A stretch of DNA of 25,087 nucleotides from a virus (IMGVR_UViG_3300014325_000039:1-25087); one strand, 5' to 3'. Positions 1 through 10,097 are shown, counted from the stretch's first letter. Numbers and translations: made by a program. The notes: a model not told the origin generated them from the letters alone.

Positions 1-1230
1 ATCCGTGAGAGAGCCGGGATTGTGCTTCTTGGCCAGCTTCAAACCGCTAAGGGTCGCCGATGCTTTGCCTGCAATCTGATTTTTACCGAGAGAAATCAAA
101 GACTCGATTTGATTGTCAGTAAGCGGCTTGTTGCCCGTCGCTTTTCCGACGATGCTTTTCACACGGTCCGAAAGATTCGGGTTAGCAACAATGTGTTCCC
201 AATCTGTGATGACAGAGCGAGGAATAGAACCCTGTGCTTGGTTCTGCTGCAACTCAGAAAGAGTATAGACAAGACCGCGTTCAGCTTCCAGCCGTCGCTG
301 AACCGATTCCGGGTCCGTGCTGTTTTCTGACTCCTTGATAGTGTTCACAATGTTGTGAAACGTATCGATGTTCGCTTTGTTGCCTTCCCAGATTTTGAAA
401 CTCTGGTTCTTGTCGAGAATTTTTTCTCGCGCTTCGCCAACGTCCATCCCCGGCTTTGTGATAGCGCCTAAGTTCGGGTCGTAGCCACTGTCTGCGCTGA
501 CTGGAGCGCCCGAAGGTGACACGTCGCCGTGCCCCGGAACAGGAACGCCCTTCGCGGGATTCGCCGTGGGGTCTGGGGCCGTTCCCGGCGGAGTCTTGCC
601 CGGAAACATCCCCATCAAGCTGCGATAATAGGACTCGCCCGGACTCCCGGCAGTGATGTCCACGCCAAACTTATTGAAAACCTTTTTGCCTTTCTTTCCA
701 GAGGCATCCTGAGTCTCTTGAGTGCGTGCGGGGTCGGGAGTCAAACCTTGCTGCGCCAACTCCGCCATGTAAACAGGAGCCTTGAAGGTCTGGCCGAGTT
801 TTCCCATCGCTTGGAAGTCAGGGGTGCCGTCCGCCTTTGTGGGCACGGCAGAATGACCAAACCACGGACCGTATTGCTGGAAAGCGTCAACGCCTCCGTT
901 GAAAACTGAATTCCATTTGCTTCGTTCCAACTCCCATCGCTTCGCCTCAGTCGCGGGGTCAGAAAGAGTCAGTTCATTGTGCCGCGCTTTGATTGCGTCC
1001 GGGGAAACATACTCACCCAATTGCTGGAGCAGCGCCTTGTTCTTGGACTGCGCCACGTCTCCGATTCGGCTAACGATGTCGTCTTGCGTGATGAACCCTT
1101 GTCGAAAGGCGTCCACCAAATTCGTGACTGCATTCGAGTTTAGCGTGTTCGGGTCCGCCGGTGTAACCAACGGAGTCGGTTGAGCGCCAACCGAGATAAC
1201 GGGTAAATCACTTTGTCCTACTCCTGCCAT
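1..1230 (-). CDS. Large virion-associated protein, partial (3' end off window)
   Basis: There are 410 codons, open from ATG 1230 to the window edge without a stop; the ATG follows the upstream stop after 1 nt. The N-terminal 150 residues are helical and polar (NAVTNLVDAFRQGFITQDDI, KRWELERSKWNSVF). Residues about 210-252 are a Pro/Gly/Ala-rich linker, and after 255 there are helices rich in Lys and Asn (EAREKILDKNQSF). It ends in the visible part with LSGLKLAKKHNPGSLTD. No lysozyme or transglycosylase motif is seen. The position after the internal-protein genes suits a large ejection protein such as T7 gp15 or gp16; this is inference. Confidence 0.7.
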   Translation of the reverse strand, partial: MAGVGQSDLPVISVGAQPTPLVTPADPNTLNSNAVTNLVDAFRQGFITQDDIVSRIGDVAQSKNKALLQQLGEYVSPDAIKARHNELTLSDPATEAKRWELERSKWNSVFNGGVDAFQQYGPWFGHSAVPTKADGTPDFQAMGKLGQTFKAPVYMAELAQQGLTPDPARTQETQDASGKKGKKVFNKFGVDITAGSPGESYYRSLMGMFPGKTPPGTAPDPTANPAKGVPVPGHGDVSPSGAPVSADSGYDPNLGAITKPGMDVGEAREKILDKNQSFKIWEGNKANIDTFHNIVNTIKESENSTDPESVQRRLEAERGLVYTLSELQQNQAQGSIPRSVITDWEHIVANPNLSDRVKSIVGKATGNKPLTDNQIESLISLGKNQIAGKASATLSGLKLAKKHNPGSLTD

Positions 1231-1231
1231 A

Positions 1232-1918
1232 TTATTGTAGTGTTGGGGAAACTGGTTGCGATACGTTATAGACCGCGTTCGCCTGCTGCTTTTGCAGAGG
1301 CGTCATTCCACGATACAGAGATTCTTTGCCAGCGGAGAACCCTTGATTATATACGCTGTTCTGCCGGATTCCGGCTTCGCGAGGATTACCAGTCCCCGCG
1401 CCTATGGGCGGAAGACTTGGCTTCACGGTTGACGGAGCCGTCGCAGCTACCATTGGGGGCGGAGTAGCGCCGAGCATCCGGCCATAAAGAGCCGCCGCAG
1501 CCGGTGACATTTCGCCGCCAACAGAATTTTTGACGAGAGATTGAATGATGTCCTGCCCGCCAGCCGAAGGTTCAACACTTGGCGTTGCGACTTTCGGCAT
1601 ACTGCCCCAGTCAGGAGCAACCGGACCGCCGGTATTCGGGAATAGCGATTGAGTTGTCGCAATCTGCTGGCCGGGAGCCGGACCGCCGCCGCGCTGAAAA
1701 GTTTGAAGGTAAGACTGGAGAGAATTTCCAGACCAACCGTGCTGAGACGCAGTAGGAATTTTTACCGTCGCGGTATTCCAATCAGGTTGCGCCGAGGGCA
1801 ACGTCAGATGCACCGGGACAGGCTTCATCTGGACAAGCGGCTTGGGTTTGCCGCCGCCTCCGCCGCCTCCGCCGAAGATTGCCGCCGCCAAAGGATTTGC
1901 AAAATCAAGGAATCCCAT
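1232..1918 (-). CDS. Gly/Pro-rich hypothetical protein, 228 aa
   Basis: The ATG overlaps the preceding stop as TAATG, and its stop is 1 nt before the next ATG. After MGFLDFANPLAAAIF comes a run of eight glycines (residues 16-23), then low-complexity Pro/Ala/Gln/Thr-rich sequence with few predicted structured parts. The C-terminal 40 residues (GFSAGKESLYRGMTPLQKQQ) look more ordered. The MGF/MGN plus short hydrophobic N-terminus is like the preceding internal protein, so an ejected virion protein is possible. No family recognised. Confidence 0.68.
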   Translation of the reverse strand: MGFLDFANPLAAAIFGGGGGGGGKPKPLVQMKPVPVHLTLPSAQPDWNTATVKIPTASQHGWSGNSLQSYLQTFQRGGGPAPGQQIATTQSLFPNTGGPVAPDWGSMPKVATPSVEPSAGGQDIIQSLVKNSVGGEMSPAAAALYGRMLGATPPPMVAATAPSTVKPSLPPIGAGTGNPREAGIRQNSVYNQGFSAGKESLYRGMTPLQKQQANAVYNVSQPVSPTLQ

Positions 1919-2925
1919 TAGTCGAGCCCTTCACTTGAGAAATCTTCTTCGCTGCTTCCTCCGCCGGTATCCGAGCCTCCGGAGAGGTCCGCACTGGGAG
2001 CAGAATTTACCTTGGATGAGAAAAGGTTCTTGATGTCAGAGTAAGCGCCGGGAGCCGCACGAGTCGCGCCGCCGATTGCGTTGCCCCAGATGGAAGCCTG
2101 AGCGAGTGCGCCCTGTGACGCAGCGTTCGCCGCGCTTTGTGTAAGCTGATTGGTAGCGCCAACACGAGCCATCCAGATGTTCGCGATGTCCGTGCCAGAA
2201 AGACCGGCTTGCGGAACGGCAGCTTGGCTTGAACCGAAAGCGGAGCCAGTAGCGGCCAGCTTTGCGGTCTGCTGTGCGGTGAGATTAGGAAACAGAGCGC
2301 CGAGCACTTGAGAGCGTGCCGTATCGAGTTGCTGTGCGCTGTTCGCGAGAGTCGCGGCCTGCGCTTGTCGTTGAGCCTGTAACTTGATTCCTGCGTCACC
2401 GAAAAGGGTTCGTAGCATCGTCCCGCCGACACCTTGAGCGGTAGCCTTTCCAGTCACCATGCCGGACTGTTCGAGTCCGTGCTGGACAATCTGAGCCTCT
2501 ACGTCTGGCGGAAGCGTCGCGCCGTCTTTCAAATCAGCGAGGGCCGCGTCAACGAGTTTGTTCTTTACGTCATTAAGTCCCGGAGTCGGAGTCAACGCAG
2601 TGGATGCCGCAAGCTTCGCGACTTGGTCCGCCGGTGCATTCGATGCGAGAATCTGGTCAAGCTGGTTCTTGATTCCACCTTCTGCGGCGTATCGAGTCTG
2701 GAGAAGCGCGGGGTCAATCTGCCCCTGCAAAGCTAATTGCTGTTGGGCACGTTGAATGTCCGCAGTCGTCGCCTGTCCGCCGATGACGGAAGGGTCGAGA
2801 GACTTATAGACAAGGTCCTGCTGGCGCTTGATGGCGTCCAACTGCATTCGGGTAACATCTTTCGATGCCCCGGCCTGAATAGCCGAGCCTGCAATTTGAC
2901 CAACGAATCCTAAAATGTTGCCCAT
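1918..2925 (-). CDS. Internal virion / ejection protein-like, 335 aa
   Basis: The start is ATG 2925 (MGNILGFVGQIAGSAIQAG), one base after the preceding stop; an in-frame start at 3015 would lie within the GNAT gene. The N-terminus is amphipathic and Gly-rich, and the rest is helical and Gln/Ala-rich (ADIQRAQQQLALQGQIDPA, LQAQRQAQAATLANSAQQLD), the composition of podovirus internal core proteins such as T7 gp14 that are ejected and form a channel through the envelope. The C-terminus is acidic and Ser/Gly-rich. The call rests on composition, the N-terminus and order after a gp13-like gene. Confidence 0.62.
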   Translation of the reverse strand: MGNILGFVGQIAGSAIQAGASKDVTRMQLDAIKRQQDLVYKSLDPSVIGGQATTADIQRAQQQLALQGQIDPALLQTRYAAEGGIKNQLDQILASNAPADQVAKLAASTALTPTPGLNDVKNKLVDAALADLKDGATLPPDVEAQIVQHGLEQSGMVTGKATAQGVGGTMLRTLFGDAGIKLQAQRQAQAATLANSAQQLDTARSQVLGALFPNLTAQQTAKLAATGSAFGSSQAAVPQAGLSGTDIANIWMARVGATNQLTQSAANAASQGALAQASIWGNAIGGATRAAPGAYSDIKNLFSSKVNSAPSADLSGGSDTGGGSSEEDFSSEGLD

Positions 2926-2926
2926 G

Positions 2927-3403
2927 TTAAAAAGTCTTTGAGTAACTCTCCGAATGAAGTGTATAACCGCGAGCGGCGTAAATCTTCCGAAGAATTTCCG
3001 GTTGAGTGTGGGCACTCAGGCCCATGTAAACGTGTTTGCAACCTTGCTGCTTGCAGAAATTTTCCCAAGCGTCGAGCAGCGCAAGGCCGACTCCAGACTT
3101 TCGATGCTGGTCTGCTACAACCCAGAGAAGTTCGTAGCTGTTGATTTGATTGGGGACGTAAATCGATTCTCGAAGTTCTCCGCAGATATACCCGAGAGCC
3201 GCGCCGGTGTCACTGTAAGCCGCGAAAAAACTGAATCGAGGATTACACATGGCCTGCTGCGCGAGGTTCTTCGCGATGTTTCCGGGAGTCGGATGTTCCT
3301 CAACGTCGATATTCTTAATCTCCACTTGGGGACCGATAACGGCGGCAGCGGCATAGATTTCCTCTTGCCGCGCCACTGGTTTAATTGTGAAAGGAACAGC
3401 CAT
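2927..3403 (-). CDS. GNAT-family acetyltransferase-like protein
   Basis: A 158-aa protein with the GNAT fold signature: ELLWVVADQHRKSGVGLALL, in which R101-x2-G104-x-G106 is the acetyl-CoA pyrophosphate loop, then a helix, a strand VYMGLSA and ILRKIYAARGYTLHSESYSK at the C-terminus. This ordinarily transfers acetyl to an amine. The position before an internal-virion-like gene is that of T7 gp13, a GNAT-like virion protein. So it may be structural, enzymatic or both; the acetyl-CoA loop being intact favours some activity. It starts 21 nt after the previous stop, and its own stop is 1 nt before the next ATG. Confidence 0.8.
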   Translation of the reverse strand: MAVPFTIKPVARQEEIYAAAAVIGPQVEIKNIDVEEHPTPGNIAKNLAQQAMCNPRFSFFAAYSDTGAALGYICGELRESIYVPNQINSYELLWVVADQHRKSGVGLALLDAWENFCKQQGCKHVYMGLSAHTQPEILRKIYAARGYTLHSESYSKTF

Positions 3404-3406
3404 CCC

Positions 3407-3418
3407 TTAAAAGTTACC
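3407..3418 (-). promoter_or_regulatory. GTAACT-type motif before the GNAT gene
   Basis: GGTAACTTTTAA ends 3 nt before the ATG at 3403. It is one of three near-identical sites before genes whose start does not overlap the upstream stop. No purine-rich Shine-Dalgarno is present. It could aid ribosome binding or be a promoter -10-like element. Confidence 0.3.
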
Positions 3419-3424
3419 TGTTTC

Positions 3425-4252
3425 TTACTGCTTGTAGAGCGTCCATAGCGCCAACTGGGGCGGCACGGTAATCGAGCTAGGAGCGCCCGCCAGAGTCACC
3501 GTTTCCCCGGATGTCACCAGAGAAGTCTGGGGACTTACCCCCGGAGAGGTCGGAAAGTTACTGGCCGGATTAGTTCCGGGGTCCGTAGTCGCGCCAACGA
3601 GCACGCGCCCGCGCCACGACTGGTTTGTATCGCCAAGAAATCCCCATCCGGGATTCTGGGTCAGAGCGTCCTGCAAAAGTTCTGTGACTACCTGCTTCAC
3701 GTCTCCCTTGACGCCGTCCACGGTGCGCCAAGCGGACCGTTCCCACCAGATGAGAGTCTGGATGTCAGTGTCATAAAACTGCTGCAAATTTTCCGGAGAC
3801 GTTGGGCGCTGCGCCGTAGTTCCAGAACGAACAATAGGACTGATTCCTTCCCATGCGAGAGTGACCGAGTTCCATTGAAACCATCCGATGGCCGCGCCGT
3901 GAGACGGGTCAACATCCGTCGCATCTCTCTCAGTCTTCAACCAGACTTCCGGGTCGTGGGACACCGGCTGAGAATTTCCAATCCAAAAAGGAATGGTGAA
4001 CGAATCCGAAATATCAACCGGAACGTATCGCTTGGTTGCTTCATCCCAAACATACCAGCGGGTCCCGCCCTTGAGCCACGGTCCCACATTTGACGTTGGT
4101 TCGATGTCGCCGATGAAAATGAAGTTCGCGCCTCCGGGCGAAAGGATTTTGAACCGGCGGACCATTTCAGCCGCCAATTCGTTTGGCCCTCCCCGAAAAG
4201 TTATCGGGAGGGGCGACATCTGAATCAGGAGGTTAGTATTTTGCAGACTCAT
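3425..4252 (-). CDS. Tail fibre/collar-type protein
   Basis: A 275-aa protein. Residues 144-180 carry the motif GTTAQRPTSPENLQQFYDTD followed by TLIWWERSAWRTVDG, common in phage tail fibres. Residues 202-222 (GWGFLGDTNQSWRGRVLVGA) and the last 15 (ITVPPQLALWTLYKQ) match the start and end pattern of tail-collar domains (a GW...D, a GR-V-LVG strand and a final PP-hydrophobic-Lys). It is probably a short tail fibre or a fibre adaptor on the nozzle made just before it. The start is ATG 4252, overlapping the 51-aa gene as ATGA. Receptor unknown. Confidence 0.65.
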   Translation of the reverse strand: MSLQNTNLLIQMSPLPITFRGGPNELAAEMVRRFKILSPGGANFIFIGDIEPTSNVGPWLKGGTRWYVWDEATKRYVPVDISDSFTIPFWIGNSQPVSHDPEVWLKTERDATDVDPSHGAAIGWFQWNSVTLAWEGISPIVRSGTTAQRPTSPENLQQFYDTDIQTLIWWERSAWRTVDGVKGDVKQVVTELLQDALTQNPGWGFLGDTNQSWRGRVLVGATTDPGTNPASNFPTSPGVSPQTSLVTSGETVTLAGAPSSITVPPQLALWTLYKQ

Positions 4253-4404
4253 ACAGTGTTAAGGTCGATTAAAACTTCGTCTTCCGAAGAAGTAGGTATC
4301 ACTTCTCCAGAGCCAGACTCGTTGACGGTTGCTTCGCAAATCGGGGGAGACACGTATTCGATACGCGGCTTGCGAAGAAATAAATTGTCGAGAATTACGT
4401 TCAT
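4249..4404 (-). CDS. Small hypothetical acidic protein, 51 aa
   Basis: A 52-codon open frame filling the gap between the nozzle-like gene and the next fibre gene, with ATGA overlaps at both ends. That makes it very likely translated by coupling. The protein starts MNVILDNLFLRKPRIEYV and has an acidic, Ser/Glu-rich second half (SGSGEVIPTSSEDEVLIDL). No cysteine cluster or membrane span is seen; there is a single Cys. No family recognised. Confidence 0.7.
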   Translation of the reverse strand: MNVILDNLFLRKPRIEYVSPPICEATVNESGSGEVIPTSSEDEVLIDLNTV

Positions 4405-6428
4405 CCTGTGTGTTCGAGACCGAGGCCCACCGACGTAACTGGCGGGAGCATCGCTTGTAAATCTTTGTCTGCGCGTTTTGTCGCAACGATATTTGCAACG
4501 CGGTCCGCAGCGGCCTGCGAGAGAATGCTGGACGCGAATCCGATTCCAATGGCCTTGAATCCGTTCTTCTCCAGCACTACCGTTTTGCTGGACGTGTAAA
4601 AAGATTCAGGTGCGTCTGATAGCGCGTCAACCACCGATTTGAAATTATTAGACTTGGTCGCTAGTCCGTCGTATCGAACCGCGTTGAGACACGACTCGGG
4701 GCAGAACGCTTTTGGATTTCCCGCCGGATTTTCCGGTTCAGGAAGTGAGAACGCCCGAATCTCTCGGAGCGTGCAAGGCCCATGCCCAACAACAAGAAGC
4801 TGAAAGGAGCGGTCAATGTTCGAGATTTTTTCTCGTTCAACACCGGCAGACCCATCGTTCGTGAGAACAGATTGTTGGTCCGCATCAACAGTTTGGATGG
4901 TTCGAGATTGCGGCTTAAACGCAAAGATTTCCGATTCCATCGTAATCTCTGTGTCAGCATCCATCGAGCCCCGGAGAGCGCGAATCAAAGTGTTGGCGAT
5001 TGGCTTGAACGCGCCAGAAGTCCCGCCCGCGTAAAAGACTCCGAAGTCGAGGTCTTCTTCGACACCGGCAACGGTGAAATCGGCCCACTGGAATCGAACT
5101 TTGAACCCCGGCGGCTTGCCGGTTTGAGAAGTGGTGCCAAAATAGCCGCGAGTAAACAAGGCCCAAGTAATCGGACACCCATTGTCCAGACGATTTGGGT
5201 TAAAGGCTTCCCACAGACGATTTTTACCGTCGTAATCCACAGACACATGAAAAATTCTTTCCTGTCCGGCGAAAATACCGGATACCCATTCGACAGGGCG
5301 AGTCCCGAGCCAATACCCAGACCAAGACGGTCCAGATTCGTCGCTGAGGGTCGAAAGTGACGCGTGATTCAAAACCCAAGTGTGCCGATTGTGTGTATCC
5401 TCTGCCGGAACACTCATCAAGAGGTATTGGCCGAAGGCACCTGCCGCAACTTGACTCAAATCGTCCGAGAGAACGACTTTGCTGGTCAGCATTTCGTTGT
5501 CCCTTACTGGCAGGCGAGATGTCAACTTGCCGGATGTAGCGGGGTCGTAGATTGACACGCCAGAAGGCGAGAACCAAACCACTTGACCGTAATGCGAGAG
5601 CGCAGAACGGTTCGAGAGACATCCAACTTGGACAACTTCCTCTTGAAAATTCGGAGTCGTGGGCCACGAGTCCCGATTCCGGATGTTCGCTTGCAAAATA
5701 GAGCCGTTGACGCCGGTGAAAACCATCAACTGCGGCGATTCAATGCTTGGAGTCGGCACCATTGCCGTAACTTCACTCGCAAAGAAGAATGCGGACACCC
5801 CACCGAGGTAGATTTGTTCCCGGAAACTGAACGGATTAGCAATGTCACTGGCAAAAACCATGTTGTCGTTCGCAACCCAGAGCCTATCGCCAACCCAAGC
5901 CATCGGTCCACCTGCGGGAGTCTCAAAAAGATTGCCTTTTATGTGGCCCGCGTTAGAGCCGTCATACCATCCCGGCGCGGTGAAGCCTCCATCTTGAATC
6001 ATCAATACACTTTTCGGTTCGATGACAGTGATGGCAGACGCAAAATCAGTCGTGTCTCGCTTCGCGGCCTGAGTCGTGAGCGCCCAATAGATTTGTTTCG
6101 CAGTCGGAGAGAACTGGAGAGCCTCAATTAAATGAAATTCAGTATAAGGAAAGCTGGCCGCGTAAACTTTTCCCGAGACAGCAACCAAAATCTGTTCTTC
6201 GCCGAGCACCGGATGAAATCGAGCGACGCCTTGAAGCTTTCCATCCGGAAAAGTGGCGAGACAATGATAACCGGGACGGCAAGACCATAGCCCGCCGAGG
6301 TTCAGCATGTTAATCGCCATCCAACTTGAGCCGAGGGCGACTTGAGACGGTGAAACGTCAGACTCGCACCCGAGCAAAAAAGTCGAGTCGATGTCGATGG
6401 TCGAATTTGGCAGATTCGTGGTGTTCAT
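4401..6428 (-). CDS. Tail tubular protein B-like nozzle protein
   Basis: A 675-aa beta-rich protein with the entry typical of podovirus nozzle proteins: a strand, an Asn/Leu-rich stretch, then LGGLWSCRPGYHCLATF (RPG at residues 51-53), recalling GLQKRPP in T7 gp12. Propeller-like strands follow, such as VARFHPVLGEEQILVAVSGKVYAASF and MVPTPSIESPQLMVFTGVNG. In T7 the equivalent forms the hexameric nozzle through which DNA leaves and to which fibres attach. Length is close to T7 gp12 (794 aa) but shorter. Its TGA overlaps a 51-aa gene as ATGA. The assignment is from one motif, length and order. Confidence 0.68.
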   Translation of the reverse strand: MNTTNLPNSTIDIDSTFLLGCESDVSPSQVALGSSWMAINMLNLGGLWSCRPGYHCLATFPDGKLQGVARFHPVLGEEQILVAVSGKVYAASFPYTEFHLIEALQFSPTAKQIYWALTTQAAKRDTTDFASAITVIEPKSVLMIQDGGFTAPGWYDGSNAGHIKGNLFETPAGGPMAWVGDRLWVANDNMVFASDIANPFSFREQIYLGGVSAFFFASEVTAMVPTPSIESPQLMVFTGVNGSILQANIRNRDSWPTTPNFQEEVVQVGCLSNRSALSHYGQVVWFSPSGVSIYDPATSGKLTSRLPVRDNEMLTSKVVLSDDLSQVAAGAFGQYLLMSVPAEDTHNRHTWVLNHASLSTLSDESGPSWSGYWLGTRPVEWVSGIFAGQERIFHVSVDYDGKNRLWEAFNPNRLDNGCPITWALFTRGYFGTTSQTGKPPGFKVRFQWADFTVAGVEEDLDFGVFYAGGTSGAFKPIANTLIRALRGSMDADTEITMESEIFAFKPQSRTIQTVDADQQSVLTNDGSAGVEREKISNIDRSFQLLVVGHGPCTLREIRAFSLPEPENPAGNPKAFCPESCLNAVRYDGLATKSNNFKSVVDALSDAPESFYTSSKTVVLEKNGFKAIGIGFASSILSQAAADRVANIVATKRADKDLQAMLPPVTSVGLGLEHTG

Positions 6429-7432
6429 TACCGGATGTCGTAGTCATACTTGTCCCGAGGATTCGACATATCGATGACCTGCATCGGCATGAACACAGGA
6501 GGTTCTGCTTTCTGCTGCGCTTCCAGTTCCAAACGGAGCGCGTCAGCTTCGTAGCTGTGAGCCTCAGCGATGCGAGTGACATCCTTGTAACACCGGCGGG
6601 CCTGCAACCCCATCAATAGCGCGAGCGGAGAGCGAAGGGGAATGTGGTCCCACCGTGATTTGATTTTCGGATTGATACGAAGGAACGCGATTCTTGCCCA
6701 ACTGCACGAGCGGTTGAGTTGAATCCGACGATACTGCGGGAGAGTTTCATCCGGTTCCATCACAGTAAGCAGCGTGCCAGTAGAACCAGAACTGTCTGTA
6801 GTTGCCAAACTGATTTCTGCAACCGTGGGTTCTTTGTAAACACCCGTGATGCGAGCGATTGTGGGAGCCTCAGAATCCGGAATAGCGAGGCCATACATTG
6901 TAGGCACACGATAGCCGTCGAGCCAACATCCGTTTTCTTGACGACGAAGAACGTGCCCTGCATCATCATACCCATAAATTATTACTTTCTTCCCGTTGTC
7001 CTCTACGCTTCCCAAGTGAGCGACAATTTTGGATGGACGCACCAAGTCACGATAAGTCGGATGACCGCCGCCTTGGTCCTGCCACTTCCATTCGCAGACC
7101 GTTCGGCACGAGCCGGGGCCATTCAAATGAAATTCAAAAAGCTGGTGATAGCCAAGCACTGGTTGCCCGCCGATATTCACCCCGATGACTGTGTCCACTT
7201 CGCGGGGCAACGAAATACAGCGCCGTCCGCATCCTGCGGGATTGTTGCAAGTCGAAGTGTCGCTGCAAGAGCAGCCCGCCGAGCAAATATCGAGATAGCC
7301 TTTCCAGCCTTCGAGGTCGGCTTTGTTTGCCGTCATCGAAATGGCGTCAGACAACCACCGAAAAACTTTTCGGTTGTCACTCTCGCCAATAATCTGAATG
7401 GCGTCGTCGTAGATGTCGTCAACGGTGAACAT
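6428..7432 (-). CDS. Tail tubular protein A-like adaptor
   Basis: A 334-aa protein placed after the capsid and fibre block and directly before the large nozzle-like protein, the position of T7 gp11 (adaptor between portal and nozzle). The N-terminus MFTVDDIYDDAIQIIGESD with VFRWLSDAISMTANKAD is helical, as in that family's helical bundle, and the C-terminus has LALLMGLQARRCYKD with a long helix. An insert at residues 50-72 carries six cysteines (C50, C54, C56, C62, C68, C72), unusual for this family and perhaps a metal site or disulfide knot. TAATG overlaps join it to both neighbours. The family call is by order and N-terminal character. Confidence 0.62.
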   Translation of the reverse strand: MFTVDDIYDDAIQIIGESDNRKVFRWLSDAISMTANKADLEGWKGYLDICSAGCSCSDTSTCNNPAGCGRRCISLPREVDTVIGVNIGGQPVLGYHQLFEFHLNGPGSCRTVCEWKWQDQGGGHPTYRDLVRPSKIVAHLGSVEDNGKKVIIYGYDDAGHVLRRQENGCWLDGYRVPTMYGLAIPDSEAPTIARITGVYKEPTVAEISLATTDSSGSTGTLLTVMEPDETLPQYRRIQLNRSCSWARIAFLRINPKIKSRWDHIPLRSPLALLMGLQARRCYKDVTRIAEAHSYEADALRLELEAQQKAEPPVFMPMQVIDMSNPRDKYDYDIR

Positions 7433-7776
7433 TAGTAGCTTTCTTTTTCCTCACCTGATTCGTGTTCCTCCATCAATTTATCGAGCGCGTCAGCCGCCTC
7501 GCTTCCGCTTTTCGCTGGAGCAACGGCTTCCTCGCTTTTGACTTTTTCGATGGAAAGGATTTCGATGTCGCACTCGTAATAGTGCTTGCCGGTCTTCCGG
7601 TCAACTTCGCTGGTCTCGCGCTTCACATGGAACTTGACCGTCATGGTCCCGTCCTGCGGCAAGTCCAACTCATCGTCGCCACAATAATGCAGCACCGGAT
7701 ACCGAGGGCTACTAATATCAGACGGGACTGCGTTGCCGTATCCCTCGATTTCAAGATTGATTGGAAGGTCTTCCAT
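7432..7776 (-). CDS. Hypothetical acidic protein, 114 aa
   Basis: The start is taken as ATG 7776 (MEDLPINLEIEGYG); an in-frame start at 7866 would overlap the fibre gene by 65 nt and adds residues of poor quality. Residues 1-85 look like a small beta-rich domain (DGTMTVKFHVKRE, HYYECDIEILSIEKV). The C-terminal 30 residues are acidic and helical, with AADALDKLMEEHE, which resembles the AGDALD motifs of the scaffold protein. The TAA overlaps the next ATG as TAATG. Its place just before the tail tube genes suggests a minor head or neck component; the function is unknown. Confidence 0.68.
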   Translation of the reverse strand: MEDLPINLEIEGYGNAVPSDISSPRYPVLHYCGDDELDLPQDGTMTVKFHVKRETSEVDRKTGKHYYECDIEILSIEKVKSEEAVAPAKSGSEAADALDKLMEEHESGEEKESY

Positions 7777-7780
7777 ACAT

Positions 7781-7792
7781 TTAATAGTTACC
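7781..7792 (-). promoter_or_regulatory. GTAACT-type motif before the 114-aa gene
   Basis: GGTAACTATTAA ends 4 nt before the ATG at 7776 and differs from the GNAT-gene site by one base. It supports 7776 as the start. Confidence 0.3.
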
Positions 7793-7801
7793 GGATTGGG
7801 T

Positions 7802-8990
<1,189 letters not shown>

Positions 8991-8994
<4 letters not shown>

Positions 8995-10097
8995 GCGATT
9001 TGGACCCAGTTCAAATTAGTCGCCGAGGCTTTCACCTTCACAAGAGGCGCACTGTCTTGGTTCACATAGAGCCGGATAGTCCGGGGACTCACGGTGAAGA
9101 AAAATGTCTGGAGCAACCGAGGTTCATACGGAGTCGCCTGAAATGTAGTATCCAGAACTTCTTGAATCTTCACTTCAACGTGCTGGCCCGCCCTGACCGC
9201 CGCGTTAGCTTCTGCTTCTGTATTGTAAGTCGAAAGCGTTACGCTGGTCGCGTTGTCAATCACAGCCCAAGTAATGAGCGCGAGAAAAATCACGGCGGAA
9301 GTTCCGACAACTGTTTTCGTGGTTCCCACAATGTAGTAGGTTCCGGCAACAGTAATCGGTATGTCAACGAACGCGCCGTCGAACAATACTGGAACTGGAT
9401 TATTGTTGACTATGGTCGTGACAAAATCTGTTTTGCCTGCACCGAAGAAGTATCCGTTGATATTGGCGTTAGCGTCACGGCCTTTGTCGCCTTCGTCTCC
9501 GGGGTCGCCGTCAGGACCTTTGTCGCCGGGAGCCCCCTTGTCGCCGACGATTGGACGCCCGCCGGGAGATACCGGAACAATCACGGCACCCAGAGGAACG
9601 ACAACCGGCGCAAACGAGAGCGCCTCACGAAGCGTCAGGACTACCGTGTCCCCGTCGTTTTCAACAACATCATACCAGCCTGAGTTTTGAACAAACACAA
9701 TCAGTCCGGGCAAAAGTGCGCGAGTTGCCAAAACTGAAATCGTGATTGTGTCCCCAACATTCGGCTGGACAAAATCAGCGGTCGTAGCGGAGACCGCATT
9801 TTTACCGTTCACTCCGTCCGGACCTTTTTCACCTTCGTCGCCGGTCAACTCCAAGATGTTATCGTAGAGAAGCCGGAAGAAATAACACGCGACGCCCTCG
9901 CCGAATCCCCGAGGGTCGGCAGGAAGTCCAGTCTCCAGACCGCATCCGAGAGTCCAGATAACTTTTCCGTCAACGTCTGTCTTTGTGACGACGCCAAACA
10001 TTTGCGAAGTGAAATTCGCAACCTTGCTAGGAAGCGATTCACATGCGGCGGAATTATGTCCGCTTGTCGCCGTAGGGTTTAGGCAATCTGCGTCCAT
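8991..10097 (-). CDS. Collagen-containing tail fibre, paralogue of the preceding fibre
   Basis: A 368-aa fibre; its ATG overlaps the previous stop by 19 nt. The N-terminal module (SAACESLPSKVANFTSQMFG...VDGKVIW), the collagen tract at about 85-101, the beta module IVFVQNSGWYDVV, the second collagen tract at about 179-207 (GDKGAPGDKGPDGDPGDEGD) and the C-terminal head with AGTYYIVGTTKT and IRLYVNQ all align in order with the upstream fibre. The propeller is absent. The head resembles C1q/TNF-like domains in pattern. It is likely a trimeric receptor-binding or accessory fibre. The gene ends as ATGA with the next small gene. Confidence 0.78.

Noticed and set aside
1838-1890. GCC/GCCTCC run as a possible regulatory repeat
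   Set aside because: It encodes the eight-glycine run of the 228-aa protein in frame; nothing else is needed to explain it.
2926-3015. N-terminal extension of the 335-aa protein
   Set aside because: It lies inside the well-supported GNAT gene; the ATG at 2925, 1 nt after the GNAT stop, gives a typical internal-protein N-terminus.
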